Source of the DNA: Planctomycetota bacterium | GTDB lineage: Bacteria > Planctomycetota > UBA1135 > UBA2386 | Direction: 5' to 3' | Assembly: GCA_002684655.1 (NCBI GenBank) | Contig: NYVR01000154.1 | Span: forward strand, 1-46,809 | Length of the DNA stretch: 46,809 bases | In this document: positions 15,520 through 24,651 of the stretch, piece by piece | Numbering within the stretch: the first letter of the stretch is position 1 | Layout of the letters: every line of letters starts with the position of its first letter | Notes under the pieces: generated by a model | Told to the model about the DNA's origin: nothing | Database searches by the model: none | The model's input: the letters and a program-made list of their open reading frames with translations, nothing else | Program-made: the position numbers and the translations under genes

Positions 15520-16728
15520 TTAGTTCCCGCCGCCTGACTTCTTGTTGCCGACGGCGCTCTTACGCGTCCGCTTGATCGGGGGCGCGGATTCGACCGCGCC
15601 GTCCACCTGGTCGGCAGCGGCTTTCGCGTCGGCTTCCTTGCGCTCTTGCTTGATCATCGCTTTCTGCTTGGTCTTGATCTTCGCGATTTGCTCGCGGAGC
15701 TTGTTGGCCTCCGCACTCGCTCCTTCACCGGCGGCGATGAGCTTCTGCATGCTCGCTTGCAGCGTGCGCAACTCTGAATTCATCTGCTCTTGAAGGGCGG
15801 ATTTCTGCGGCGTGGGCCGATATAGCGCTGGCAGCTTATCGAAGACGCTGCGGTCGCGGACGAGCACTTCAGCTTGTCCAGACGTCACGCTGTAGAGCGC
15901 CTGCTGCATTTCGTCGTCGTCGTCTGTGAACTTGAATAGGGCAACGCTGCACTGGACCTTGTCGAGCATAGGTTGTTCGCCCTTCTGGTACTCTTCGACC
16001 TTGAGCACCACCCAGCCTCGCGGGGACAAGAAGGGGCGTGAGACCTCGCCGACCTCAGTGTTGAACGCGACGAACTCGAACAGCGGACCCTGAACAGAGT
16101 TCCTCGTGACGGTGAGCTCGCCTTTCTCGTTGGCGCCCTTGACGGTGGCGTAGTTCTCCGCGGCGTAGGCGAAGGTCATGTCGCCGTTCTGCAGGCTCGC
16201 GAGAGCTTCGCCAAGCATCACCTTGCCGTTGTCGTCGACGAACGTGCCGGAGACCCCCTCAATACGGATCAGGTCGTAGAGCACGCGCTGCGTCGCTAGG
16301 TCGGCCTTTGGTTCGGGGCTGTAGCTGTTGAGATACTTGACCACGTCGTTGACCAGCTGCTCACCGATGCCGCGCTTGTTGACGACAACCATCGCAGCGC
16401 CGCCGCCGACCTTCATCTGATCGGGTGTCCCTACCGTCGCCGTCCGCCGTTGGACGCGCTTGGTGCTCAACTGCCGCATTGTCGCTGGCTTGCCGGCGTC
16501 GATGGAGCCGAAGTTCGGCTTGCCGCGACGCATCTTGTTCGTGAGCCGGCTGCTGGCGCTGCGAACTTGTTTCTTGGCGTGTTCGATCTCCTGCTGCAGG
16601 CGCGTTTTGTCGTTTTGCAGCTTCTTGATCTGTTGTTCTGTGGTCGCCCCTGGGCTCGTCGGGGTTTCCTGGGCGTTGAGGACGGCGGCCAGTGCGAGTG
16701 GCGCCACGAGAACGATTCGGGGGTTCAT
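15520..16728 (-). CDS. Exported parvulin-type peptidyl-prolyl isomerase-like protein
   Basis: Parvulin-type isomerases (PpiC, SurA, PrsA) help exported proteins fold. I place the start at ATG 16728, since MNPRIVLVAPLALAAVLNAQ is a good signal peptide; the upstream codons look non-coding. A coiled-coil segment (about residues 30-60) and a Lys/Arg-rich stretch follow. The rotamase-like part is LGEALASLQNGDMTFAYAAE, then VQGPLFEFVAFNTEVGEVSR and FLSPRGWVVLKVEEYQKGE. A second coiled coil with many Lys and Glu (about 320-380) ends the protein. It leads a three-gene unit with the split rdgC, an unexpected pairing of an exported chaperone with a DNA-binding protein. The length is 402 residues. Confidence 0.68.
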   Translation of the reverse strand: MNPRIVLVAPLALAAVLNAQETPTSPGATTEQQIKKLQNDKTRLQQEIEHAKKQVRSASSRLTNKMRRGKPNFGSIDAGKPATMRQLSTKRVQRRTATVGTPDQMKVGGGAAMVVVNKRGIGEQLVNDVVKYLNSYSPEPKADLATQRVLYDLIRIEGVSGTFVDDNGKVMLGEALASLQNGDMTFAYAAENYATVKGANEKGELTVTRNSVQGPLFEFVAFNTEVGEVSRPFLSPRGWVVLKVEEYQKGEQPMLDKVQCSVALFKFTDDDDEMQQALYSVTSGQAEVLVRDRSVFDKLPALYRPTPQKSALQEQMNSELRTLQASMQKLIAAGEGASAEANKLREQIAKIKTKQKAMIKQERKEADAKAAADQVDGAVESAPPIKRTRKSAVGNKKSGGGN

Positions 16729-17049
16729 GGTCTGACGAGCGCGGGGTATCCGCAGCAGCCCATCAAAAAGGCAGCCTGCGCGACGTTCAAGAACTGCTGA
16801 AGCTCCCGCATTGCGGTAGGCCGGGGGAGGGCCGCCGTGCCGCCTCGGCACGCCCGCCGAGGCGAGACCGCTGGGCCGGGGCAGCGGCCGTCGCATCACC
16901 GATGGGTCGTCTGAGAGGTCGATCGACGCGCTTCCTTTGCGGGCTGGTCATCGCCTGCTCGCGCTTCACAAGGGGGTGTCGCGCCGCTGCCCCTTGAGGA
17001 GCAGGCGTCCGCCCGTCAGCGCAGCGTCAAGCTGCGGGTTGTGGCGCGC
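16729..17049. other. 321-base spacer with two hairpins, no gene seen
   Basis: No convincing reading frame or tRNA is present. A 7-bp stem (CGTGCCG / CGGCACG, 16836-16842 with 16846-16852) and the hairpin at 17020-17036 are the only clear structures. The promoter of the parvulin gene should lie in its left part. A structured RNA is possible but not recognised. Confidence 0.4.
17020..17036 (-). terminator. Hairpin after the 17050-18048 lipoprotein gene
   Basis: A 6-bp stem, CGCAGC with GCTGCG, closes a 5-base loop 13 bases beyond the stop codon on the minus strand. There is no T-tract. Its position favours a terminator role. Confidence 0.4.
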
Positions 17050-18048
17050 TCAGAACGTGTGGACTGCGTAGAGGACGATTCCGGGAGCTCCATCCATCGA
17101 GGACTCGAATAGGGAGTAGCGGGACGATGAAGCCAGGAAGTCCATGTTCTCACCGGCCGCGACGTGCACGCTGACCCGTGGGGAGGGGCGATAGATTAGG
17201 TCAGCGCGCAGCGCGGCGGCGCCGGTTTCGTATTCTGTGCGCGCACGCAGCGCGAAGTGTAGTCGATCGGTCAAGTCGAGGTTCAGCGCGAGCTTCGCGC
17301 GGCTGCGGTTAGAGCCGACGCGCACACCGAGCGGGTGGATGTAGACGATCTCGGCTGGGTCGTTGAGCGCGCGCACGTCTAGGCGGACCGAGAGCCGGCC
17401 TAGCTCGCGGCCGTCGGCTTTTGAAGGGTCACGCGATTTGATCCATGGCGCGTGGCTTGCGCTCAGCTCTTGCAGCGCGAGGTCGACCTCATGGGCCGCA
17501 GGCAGTCGACTGGCCAACAAACGCAGCGGCTGTTTGAGCAGGTTTACGCCTAACTCTTGGCTCCAACGCTCTTGGTCCGCTCGCATCCTGCGTTCGCTTG
17601 TGAGCAGCGGAGTGTCGCTGGGGTCATCCCGTTGGAAGTCGAAGAAGGGGATCCCGACTTCTCGTCGCACCCTCCTGCGGTCGGCTGCGATCAGGTCGCT
17701 GCAGAAGTGCAGCGTCTCGCGCGCGACCGGATCTTCGATGGACGCGATGTCTAGCCGCGAAAGGTCTCGCGCGGCCTTCTGCTCTCGAGCGCGGAGGGCG
17801 ACGGGGTGAACGGCCCGCTGCTCTGCCCTGATTCGGCGCGGGCTCTTCGTCGGCGCCGGCGCTAGCACAGGCTCCGGCGCCGGGAAGCGCTCGTCCGGGG
17901 GCAAGAACTCGAGGCTAATCCGGAGCGTCCCGGCGTCGCACATGGGGCGTATCGGTGCCGCGGTGAGCGCAGCACCAACGGTTCCCGAGGTCGGCTGCGT
18001 AGCGCAGCCGGCCAGCAGGCACATCATCACGCCGAACTGGATCCGCAA
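17050..18048 (-). CDS. Putative lipoprotein with a beta-rich C-terminal domain
   Basis: The first residues (MRIQFGVMMCLLAGCATQ) form a lipoprotein signal with LAGC as lipobox, so the protein is lipid-anchored. A low-complexity Pro/Ala part (about 50-75) and an Arg-rich helical region (about 75-190) follow. The C-terminal third shows alternating strands, such as LSVRLDVRALND, AKLALNLDLTDRLHFALRAR and SVHVAAGENMDFLAS, and ends in HTF. Alternating strands with a terminal aromatic residue are typical of outer-membrane barrels, but so short a barrel attached to a lipoprotein would be unusual. I do not recognise a family. Confidence 0.6.
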   Translation of the reverse strand: MRIQFGVMMCLLAGCATQPTSGTVGAALTAAPIRPMCDAGTLRISLEFLPPDERFPAPEPVLAPAPTKSPRRIRAEQRAVHPVALRAREQKAARDLSRLDIASIEDPVARETLHFCSDLIAADRRRVRREVGIPFFDFQRDDPSDTPLLTSERRMRADQERWSQELGVNLLKQPLRLLASRLPAAHEVDLALQELSASHAPWIKSRDPSKADGRELGRLSVRLDVRALNDPAEIVYIHPLGVRVGSNRSRAKLALNLDLTDRLHFALRARTEYETGAAALRADLIYRPSPRVSVHVAAGENMDFLASSSRYSLFESSMDGAPGIVLYAVHTF

Positions 18049-18524
18049 GCCGTCGTCCTCCTGTGGGTCAAAGAGCGCCCGACTCGTGCTGGGCGCACGG
18101 GGGACATCGGCGCGTGGGCGCGGCTTCAGGAGCCCGAAAAGAGAGGCGCGAATCTAGATAGCCCATGACCCTCGTATGGTTTCGAGAAGTATTTCCTGGG
18201 GCGCTAGGCGCCCGCTGACGTCGCCGTGCGGGGCGCCCTGGCACTGGGCCTTCGGGGCGCGAGCGCGTTGGTGTCGCTGGCGGTCACCTTCGCTCGTCGT
18301 GATCCTCGGGGCGAGCGCGCGCTTCCAGGGCGTCTAACCTTGGGACGTTCTTCTTTGAACCAGGTGGCGACAGGCCTCCTCTGCGGAGGACGGCCTCGCT
18401 GCGCGCCCCCGCCCAGCTGCCGTGGCCGACCCGGCGGAGCTCGTCAGCCTCTGGTCACAAGCGCAGTTCGCGGGAGTGCCCCCTTGCAGACAGGCGACCA
18501 CCCCTGCACCTTGGGCCGTGACCG
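18049..18524. other. 476-base spacer upstream of the MacAB-type operon
   Basis: This divergent spacer separates the lipoprotein gene (-) from the exporter operon (+). Short frames inside it look like chance. A hairpin GGGCGC-TAG-GCGCCC lies at 18199-18213. The length leaves room for two promoters and perhaps a small RNA, but I recognise neither tRNA nor signal-recognition RNA motifs. Confidence 0.4.
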
Positions 18525-19979
18525 ATGAAGCGTTCGAACGTCATTGTCCTCGCCGTGATCGCGGCTGGCGCCGGCGCCGGCCTGTGGCGGTGGCTGAGGC
18601 CCGATCCTCCGACCCAAGTAGTGGTCGCCAAGGCCGAGCGGGTTCCGTTGCTGCGATCGGTCGTGTCTGCGACCGGAGAGATCAAGGCTAAGGAGTTCGT
18701 GGATATCCAGGCCGAGGTCGCAGGTGTCATCGTTGACCTGCTGGTGCGAGAGGGCGACGAGGTCGAGGCGGGACAAGTTTTGCTGAAGCTCGACGGCCTG
18801 CAGCTGCAGGCAGAGGTCGATGTCGCCCGCGCCCAACTCGGCGCCGCCGAGGCCGACGCGCGCTCGGCTGAGGTCGGCGTCGCGACTGCAGAGGCGAACC
18901 TCGCCACGGAGCAGCTCGCGTTGGCGAACGCGAAGGTCGAGTCTGGGCAGTCGCAGACCTCGAAAGAGCGGGCGCAGTCATCGTTTCAGCGCAAGCAAGT
19001 GATGTTCGAGAGCGGCTTGATCGGCCGTGAGGAGTTCGAGATCAGCAAGGCCGAGGCGCGGCTCGCTGAGCAGCGGCTCGACTTCGCGACCGCCCGGATC
19101 AAGCAGGCTGAGGCGAACGTGCGCGCGGCGGTCACCCGCGTGGCCGCCGCCGAAGCAGTCCGGGACGCGTCGAGCCGGCGTCACGAGGCGCAGCGTGCCG
19201 CCGTCGCGCGCGCCGTCGACATGGCCAGCAAGACCGTCATTCGGGCGCCTTTGTCCGGGCTGATCACGGCGTGCAACGTCGAGAAGGGCGAGCGGGCCGT
19301 GCCGGGATTTCAGTCCAACCCCGTCGCGACGCTGATGACGATCGCGGACATGTCCGTCATCGAGGCCGAGATCGAAGTGGACGAGGCGGACATCGTCTCC
19401 GTGTGCCTGGGCGCCAAGGCTGAGGTGGAGCTGGACGCGATCCGCGACCTCGTCCTGAGCGGCTCCGTCACCGAGATCGGCCAGAGTCCGATTCAGGCCA
19501 TCGAAGGGCACGCGGGCAAAGAGTTCAAAGTCGTCGTCCGACTCGATTCGCCGCCGGCGATGCTCCGCCCTGGCTTTACCGCGACAGCCGAGATCGAGAC
19601 CGCGACGCGGACGGACTGCCTCGTGATCCCGCTGCAGGCGTTGACCGTGCGTGAGCGGAAGCTCGGTGCGGACGGCGCGCCCATCGCGCCGCCTGAGCCG
19701 ACCAGCGGTGACCACGTCCACGCCGCGGCCAGCGCCGTTGCGCGCCGGGACCTCGAAGAGGTCGAAGGCGTGTTCTTGATCGATGACGGGGTGGCGCGGT
19801 TCCGGCGGGTGCGAACAGGCATCACCGGAGACATGGACATCGAGGTCCTCGAGGGGCTGCAGCCTGGCGAGGAGGTCGTCATCGGGCCCTATCAGAAGCT
19901 GCGCAAGCTTGCTGAGTGGGACCGCACTGAGGTCGACACAAAGCGGCAGCAGTCGGTTGTCTCTGTGCGACAACCCTGA
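18525..19979 (+). CDS. MacA/HlyD-type periplasmic adaptor subunit
   Basis: Adaptor proteins of this family bridge an inner-membrane ABC exporter to the cell envelope. Residues 5-22 form one membrane anchor. A split biotinyl-lipoyl domain starts [21 protein letters not shown] and closes with [19 protein letters not shown]. Between them lies a long Ala/Glu/Arg-rich coiled coil (about residues 90-240), interrupted near 150-175. The beta-barrel part includes [16 protein letters not shown] and [19 protein letters not shown] short insert ([16 protein letters not shown]) splits the last domain. The length is 484 residues. An ATPase gene starts five bases after its stop, so it is the first gene of a four-gene export operon. 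Confidence 0.9.
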   Translation: MKRSNVIVLAVIAAGAGAGLWRWLRPDPPTQVVVAKAERVPLLRSVVSATGEIKAKEFVDIQAEVAGVIVDLLVREGDEVEAGQVLLKLDGLQLQAEVDVARAQLGAAEADARSAEVGVATAEANLATEQLALANAKVESGQSQTSKERAQSSFQRKQVMFESGLIGREEFEISKAEARLAEQRLDFATARIKQAEANVRAAVTRVAAAEAVRDASSRRHEAQRAAVARAVDMASKTVIRAPLSGLITACNVEKGERAVPGFQSNPVATLMTIADMSVIEAEIEVDEADIVSVCLGAKAEVELDAIRDLVLSGSVTEIGQSPIQAIEGHAGKEFKVVVRLDSPPAMLRPGFTATAEIETATRTDCLVIPLQALTVRERKLGADGAPIAPPEPTSGDHVHAAASAVARRDLEEVEGVFLIDDGVARFRRVRTGITGDMDIEVLEGLQPGEEVVIGPYQKLRKLAEWDRTEVDTKRQQSVVSVRQP

Positions 19980-19984
19980 GCACC

Positions 19985-20695
19985 ATGAGCGAAGCCGTCA
20001 TCCGCACCGAAGGGCTGACGCGGTCGTTCGAGATGGGCGCGACGACCGTACAGGCGCTGCGCGGCATCGACCTGACGATCGAGCGAGGCGAGTATGTCGC
20101 CATCATGGGCCCGTCGGGTTCGGGGAAGTCGACCCTGATGAACCTGATCGGGTGTTTGGACACGCCCAGCAGCGGCGACTACTGGCTTAACGGGACGTCG
20201 GTGGCGCAGCTCGCCGAAGACGAGCTTGCGCGGATCCGGAACAAGGAGATCGGCTTCGTCTTTCAGTCGTTCAACCTGTTGGCGCGGGCGACGTCCCTGC
20301 GCAACGTCGAGTTGCCGCTGATCTACGGTGGGATATCGCCGCAGGATCGTCGCGAGCGCGCCGCTGAGGCGCTGCGAGAGGTCGACCTGGAGGATCGCAT
20401 GGACCACCGGCCGAACCAGCTCTCCGGCGGTCAGCGCCAGCGGGTGTCGATCGCGCGGGCGCTCGTCACCCGTCCGGCGCTGCTGCTCGCGGATGAGCCG
20501 ACCGGGAACCTCGACACCACGACTTCGCGCGAGATCATGGCGCTGTTCCAGCGGCTCTACGAGGCGGGGAACACCATCGTGCTGGTCACGCACGAGCGCG
20601 ACATCGCTGACCACGCGCAGCGCGTCGTCACGATCCGTGACGGCGTCATCGCCAGCGACGAGCGCAACACCGCGCCGGGGTTATCTGAGGCGTGA
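19985..20695 (+). CDS. ABC exporter ATPase (MacB/LolD type)
   Basis: This is the cytoplasmic motor of the exporter encoded by the flanking genes. All nucleotide-binding elements are intact: Walker [14 protein letters not shown]-loop FVFQSFNLL, signature [15 protein letters not shown], Walker [13 protein letters not shown] and the switch His in LVTHERD. Its close similarity in pattern to MacB/LolD ATPases indicates mechanotransmission across the envelope rather than import. At 236 residues the length is normal. The downstream permease starts at GTG 20692, overlapping this stop by four bases. Confidence 0.95.
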   Translation: MSEAVIRTEGLTRSFEMGATTVQALRGIDLTIERGEYVAIMGPSGSGKSTLMNLIGCLDTPSSGDYWLNGTSVAQLAEDELARIRNKEIGFVFQSFNLLARATSLRNVELPLIYGGISPQDRRERAAEALREVDLEDRMDHRPNQLSGGQRQRVSIARALVTRPALLLADEPTGNLDTTTSREIMALFQRLYEAGNTIVLVTHERDIADHAQRVVTIRDGVIASDERNTAPGLSEA

Positions 20696-21912
20696 AGTTC
20701 GCCGAGGCCACGCGCTTGGCGGTCGAGTCGATCTGGGCAAACCGCTTGCGATCGTTCTTGACCTTGCTCGGAGTGATCATCGGCATCGCCGCGATCGTCG
20801 CGACCACGGCGGTCATCGAAGGCCTCAACAAGTATGTCGCCGAGAAGCTCTCGGATCTGGGCACGGGGACCTTCACGGTGCGGCGCTTTGGCCTGATCAC
20901 CAACCGCCAGCAGTTCCTGGACGCTGCCCGCCGCAACCGTCGCCTGCGGCTCGAGGACGCTCTTGCTGTCCAAGATTTGTGCACGACCGCGAAGTCGGTG
21001 GCGTGGCAGGTGACGCTGAAAGACGACGTCCACCGCGGCGACGCGCAGCTGAAAAGCTGCGACGTGGGGGGGGTCAAACCAGAGATCCTCGAGATCGAGC
21101 CTTTCGACGTCGCCGACGGCCGCGTGATCCTGCCGTTTGAGGACGAGCGCGCGGTGCCGGTCGCGTTCGTCGGTCACGACGTCGTCGAGCAGCTCTTCCC
21201 GGACGTCGACCCCGTCGGAAAGCATCTGCGCGTCGAAGGCAAGCCCGTCCGGATCGTTGGGGTCGCAGCCAAGAAGGGGAGCTTCCTCGGCTTCTCGCAG
21301 GACAACTTCGTGAAGATCCCTTTCAGCCTGCATCGCAAGCTCTATGGGACGAAGCGCTCTGTGCGTATCAGCGTACAGGTCGATGATTCTGCGCGCATGG
21401 AGGAGTGCATGGACGAAGTGCGCGCGATCCTGCGTGCGCGTCACCATCTTCGCCCGAGCGACGACGACGACTTCGACATGTTGAGTGCCGCGGGCATCAA
21501 CGACCTGTGGCGGAGCCTGACGACTGCGATCTTTAGCATCGCGCTGTTCGTCGTCGGCATCTCGCTCGTCGTCGGCGGGATCGTGATCATGAACATCATG
21601 TTGGTCTCCGTGATTGAGCGGACGCGAGAGATCGGCGTCCGCAAGGCGGTCGGGGCGCGGCAGCGCGACATCGTCCAGCAGTTCCTGATCGAGTCGACGT
21701 TGCTGTCGTGTATCGGCGGCGTCTTCGGCGTCGCCTTGGCCTTCGCCGTGTCCAGGCTGCTGGCTGCCTACACGCCGCTGCCAGCGGCGTTCCCTCCGTG
21801 GGCGCCGCCGGTGGCCTTCTTTGTCTGCGCTGGTATCGGCGTGTTCTTCGGAATCAGCCCGGCGCGCCGAGCGGCGCGGCTTGATCCGATCGAGGCGTTG
21901 AGGACCGAGTAG
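20692..21912 (+). CDS. ABC exporter permease, first (MacB/FtsX type)
   Basis: MacB-type permeases have four membrane helices and a large periplasmic domain between the first two. Here helix 1 is [20 protein letters not shown] (about 22-45), followed by a periplasmic domain of about 220 residues, then an FtsX domain with helices near 280-305, 333-353 and 370-388. The motif [18 protein letters not shown] is typical of the family. The start is GTG 20692, coupled to the ATPase gene. A second, different permease follows after two bases, so the complex may be a heterodimer. Confidence 0.92.
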   Translation: MKFAEATRLAVESIWANRLRSFLTLLGVIIGIAAIVATTAVIEGLNKYVAEKLSDLGTGTFTVRRFGLITNRQQFLDAARRNRRLRLEDALAVQDLCTTAKSVAWQVTLKDDVHRGDAQLKSCDVGGVKPEILEIEPFDVADGRVILPFEDERAVPVAFVGHDVVEQLFPDVDPVGKHLRVEGKPVRIVGVAAKKGSFLGFSQDNFVKIPFSLHRKLYGTKRSVRISVQVDDSARMEECMDEVRAILRARHHLRPSDDDDFDMLSAAGINDLWRSLTTAIFSIALFVVGISLVVGGIVIMNIMLVSVIERTREIGVRKAVGARQRDIVQQFLIESTLLSCIGGVFGVALAFAVSRLLAAYTPLPAAFPPWAPPVAFFVCAGIGVFFGISPARRAARLDPIEALRTE

Positions 21913-21914
21913 CC

Positions 21915-23165
21915 ATGCGTCGCTTCTGGCTTTCTGTTTGGGAGAACACGCGGCTCGCCCTTGAGACGCTGCAGGCCAACCGTTTCCGCTCGTTCTTGAC
22001 CGTGCTCGGGATCTTCATCGGGGTCCTCTTGGTCGTGACCGTGGCGTCGATTTTGAACGGGTTCCGGCAGTCGGTGGTCGACCAAGTCGAGCAGTTCGGG
22101 ACCAACAACCTCTACGTCTTCCGGTTGCCGCTCGTGCAGATCGGCGAGCTTGATCGAGACCTGCGCATGCGCAAGAAGTTCACGGTCGAGGACGCGCTAG
22201 CTGTCCGTGACCGATGCCCCTCGGTCAGGCTCCTTACGCCGGTCCTCGACGCGCCGACGATGGGGAGCCTCGCCAGCTACCGAGACGAGCAGGTCGATAC
22301 ACCGCGCTTGCGCGGGGTCTACGCGAACGACCTCGAGCTCGCGCACCGCGTCCTCAAGGAAGGTCGTTTCTTCACTGAGCAGGAGAACCGTCACCGCAGC
22401 GCCGTCGTGGTCTTGGGCTTTGCGGCTGACGAGGCGCTGTTCCCCAACGGCGGCGCGGTCGGCAAGCGCGTGTTGATCGACGGCCGCCGCTACACCGTCA
22501 TCGGCACGCTTGAGAAGCGCAAGGACGGCCCGTTCGGGGGCGAGAACGAAGACGATGGAGTCTTTCTCACCCCGTTCGACACGGTGCGCCGGCACTATCC
22601 AAGCGCCGATGAGGTGTTCATGGCGATCCAGGCAAAGTCTGGCCAGCTAGAGCGCTGCAAGGACGAGGTGATCCAGATCCTCCGTCGGCGCCGTAAGGTT
22701 CGCTGGGACGAGGAAAACAACTTCGACTTCGCGACGGCCGATAGCCTGATTCAGAGCTTTGACGACATCGTCTTCGCTGTGCTCGGGGTGATGTTCCTGC
22801 TGTCGACGGTGGGCTTTATGGTCGGCGGTGTCGGGGTGATGAACATCATGCTCGTCTCGGTGCGCGAGCGGACGCGTGAGATTGGGTTGCGCAAGGCGGT
22901 TGGCGCTCGCCGGCGCGATATTCTCGGGCAGTTTCTGATTGAGGCGGTGGTGCTCTGCAGCATCGGCGGGGTGCTCGGATTGGTGGTCGCCGAGGGTGTC
23001 CTCGAGCTGGTCGGCCTGGCGCTGCCTGATCTCGCCGCGGAGACGCCGAGCTGGGCGCGCGCCTTTGCGTTCGCTGGCTCGGGCGGGATCGGCCTCTTCT
23101 TCGGTCTCTGGCCCGCGTGGAAGGCGGCGAGCTTGGACCCCGTTGAGGCGCTGCGCTACGAGTGA
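21915..23165 (+). CDS. ABC exporter permease, second (MacB/FtsX type)
   Basis: This is a paralogue of the preceding permease with the same plan: N-terminal helix FLTVLGIFIGVLLVVTVAS, periplasmic MacB-core domain (about 45-275), and a C-terminal FtsX domain with RTREIGLRKAVGARRRDILG. The two differ clearly in the periplasmic part, so they probably are not interchangeable copies. The gene starts two bases after the first permease stop, with GAGGA nearby. Its last 10 bases overlap the end of the convergent methyltransferase gene. The substrate is unknown; nothing nearby encodes an obvious cargo or outer-membrane channel. Confidence 0.92.
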   Translation: MRRFWLSVWENTRLALETLQANRFRSFLTVLGIFIGVLLVVTVASILNGFRQSVVDQVEQFGTNNLYVFRLPLVQIGELDRDLRMRKKFTVEDALAVRDRCPSVRLLTPVLDAPTMGSLASYRDEQVDTPRLRGVYANDLELAHRVLKEGRFFTEQENRHRSAVVVLGFAADEALFPNGGAVGKRVLIDGRRYTVIGTLEKRKDGPFGGENEDDGVFLTPFDTVRRHYPSADEVFMAIQAKSGQLERCKDEVIQILRRRRKVRWDEENNFDFATADSLIQSFDDIVFAVLGVMFLLSTVGFMVGGVGVMNIMLVSVRERTREIGLRKAVGARRRDILGQFLIEAVVLCSIGGVLGLVVAEGVLELVGLALPDLAAETPSWARAFAFAGSGGIGLFFGLWPAWKAASLDPVEALRYE

Positions 23166-23791
23166 CGGCGCGCGGCGCGCTGGGCGCGCCCTGGGTTGCG
23201 CTCGATCCCGATGGATGCCAGCCCGTGAGCGGCGGCCGCGTCAAGCGCGGCGCCGGTGCCGCAGAACGGGGCGACGATGATCTCTGCGCCAGCGTGATCC
23301 CGGAGCCAGCGCACGGCGTTGTCAGCGACGGCCGCGCCCATCCCCCGAGGCCAGTCTTGAACGCCGATGTGCTCAAGGATGTCCGGGGTCGCGTTTTGGC
23401 GTCGATGTCGGGCGGTGCGTGAGAAGCACAGCAGGTGGGCGTAGCCAGGGCGGTCAAAGGTGTTGGTGCCAAGTGGCGCCCGCAGCGCCACCTTGTGCCA
23501 GACGAGCGGGACGCCGACGCGCGCGGCGGCGAGCTGGACGAGGAACGACTTGTCAATCCAGACTCCCGCGTGCTTCACATCCGTCTGGAAGAACGCGCAG
23601 GCGCGGTCGTCCGGCGTGCAGCGGATGATGAGCTCCGCGGTGTCGACGAACCACGCGCGCCACTCGTCGACGTCGCGACCCGGGAACTCGTCAAAGTTGG
23701 GCAGCGAGGTGACCACGCCGGCGTCCGGCGGCAGCGGGTTCGCGCGCAGCCACTCGATCGCGCAGCAGGCGTGGACGACTCGATCGCTCAC
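23156..23791 (-). CDS. Circularly permuted SAM-dependent methyltransferase, substrate unknown
   Basis: Motif order is reversed compared with most class I methyltransferases: the catalytic-type motif TSLPNFDEF comes early (about residues 23-31), and the SAM-binding IVAPFCGTGAALDAAAAHG comes near the end. This is the layout of amino-group DNA methylases, but the usual S/D-PP-Y is SLPNF. Other recognisable stretches are DDRACAFFQTDVKHAGVWIDK and FDRPGYAHLLCFS, which I recall from a family of about 200-residue proteins without a known substrate. The start is GTG 23791, overlapping the hydratase stop in a GTGA. A longer upstream frame is only the opposite reading of the hydratase gene. Confidence 0.75.
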   Translation of the reverse strand: MSDRVVHACCAIEWLRANPLPPDAGVVTSLPNFDEFPGRDVDEWRAWFVDTAELIIRCTPDDRACAFFQTDVKHAGVWIDKSFLVQLAAARVGVPLVWHKVALRAPLGTNTFDRPGYAHLLCFSRTARHRRQNATPDILEHIGVQDWPRGMGAAVADNAVRWLRDHAGAEIIVAPFCGTGAALDAAAAHGLASIGIERNPGRAQRAARRHS

Positions 23792-24558
23792 GAGCCGAGC
23801 CGATCTGCGTGGTCTCGGTGGTTCTGAGCGATTCCTTGGTAGGTGGCGGCCAACTCCAGCGCGCGGTGGACCTCGTTGTTCCAGCTCTCGTAGGCCGCTC
23901 GCTTGGTCAACTGCAGCGCGTCTGCCGGAAGCTGCGCGAGCTCGTTCGCTAGAGCGCAGCAGCGCTCGAATACATCGGCCTCGTCTACGACCTCGTGCAC
24001 GAGTCCGATACGCAGCGCTTCGTCGGCGTCGATGACCCGGCCCCGGAGCATAAGCTCGAGCGCGCGCGGAAATCCGACGATGCGCGCGAGGAAGAACGCG
24101 CCGCCGTCCCCTGGCACGAGCCCGACCTTGACGAACGTCGAGCCGAGCTTCGCCGATCGCGCGGCCACGCGCAGGTCGCACATGCACGCGAGGTCTAGAC
24201 CGGCGCCGATCGCGGCGCCATTGACCGCGCAGATCAGCGGTTTGCGGAACGCTGCGATGCGGCGCGGCACGGCTTGGATCCCGTCGAGGTAGCGTCGCCG
24301 CAGCTCTGCGGGGTCGCCGGCGAACATCCCCGTGCGGGCCTTCATTGCCTTGATGTCGCCGCCAGAATGGAAGCAATCGCCGGCGCCGGTTATTACGACC
24401 GCGCGCACTTCCGGGTCTCGCTCACAACGATCCAGAGACTCACAGAGCTGCGCGCACATCTCTTCGCTGTACGCGTTCCTCGCCTCGGGGCGGTCGAGCG
24501 TGAGCGTTGCGACAGGTCCGTCGACGGCGACGCGGGCGTGGGTAGGGGAGTCGGCCAT
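23788..24558 (-). CDS. Enoyl-CoA hydratase/isomerase (crotonase) family protein
   Basis: Crotonase-fold enzymes act on acyl-CoA thioesters, stabilising an enolate in an oxyanion hole. The two oxyanion segments are visible as FHSGGDIKAM (about residues 63-72) and NGAAIGAGLDLACMCDLRVA (about 114-133). A PGDGGAFFLARIVG segment follows, with the position used for a catalytic Glu in hydratases replaced by Asp or Gly, so the reaction may not be plain hydration. ARNAYSEEM near the start is typical. The length of 256 residues is normal. The stop overlaps the start of the methyltransferase gene, so the two are coupled, though no pathway link is known. Confidence 0.88.
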   Translation of the reverse strand: MADSPTHARVAVDGPVATLTLDRPEARNAYSEEMCAQLCESLDRCERDPEVRAVVITGAGDCFHSGGDIKAMKARTGMFAGDPAELRRRYLDGIQAVPRRIAAFRKPLICAVNGAAIGAGLDLACMCDLRVAARSAKLGSTFVKVGLVPGDGGAFFLARIVGFPRALELMLRGRVIDADEALRIGLVHEVVDEADVFERCCALANELAQLPADALQLTKRAAYESWNNEVHRALELAATYQGIAQNHRDHADRLGS

Positions 24559-24651
24559 GGTCCGGTTGTAGCAGGACCGGGCGGGGCCTCGGCACAGGAT
24601 CGCCGCGCCGCGCGCAGTTCGTGCGGTGCGTTCGCCGCGGCCGAGGTCCGC

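Noticed and set aside
18226..18528. Possible 100-residue gene in the spacer before the exporter operon
   Set aside because: Arg/Gly/Pro-rich with no motif, overlapping the adaptor start by four bases; likely chance.
23792..24376. N-terminal extension of the permuted methyltransferase
   Set aside because: The extra codons are a Arg-rich reading of the enoyl-CoA hydratase gene; GTG at 23791 gives the expected protein with a four-base overlap.
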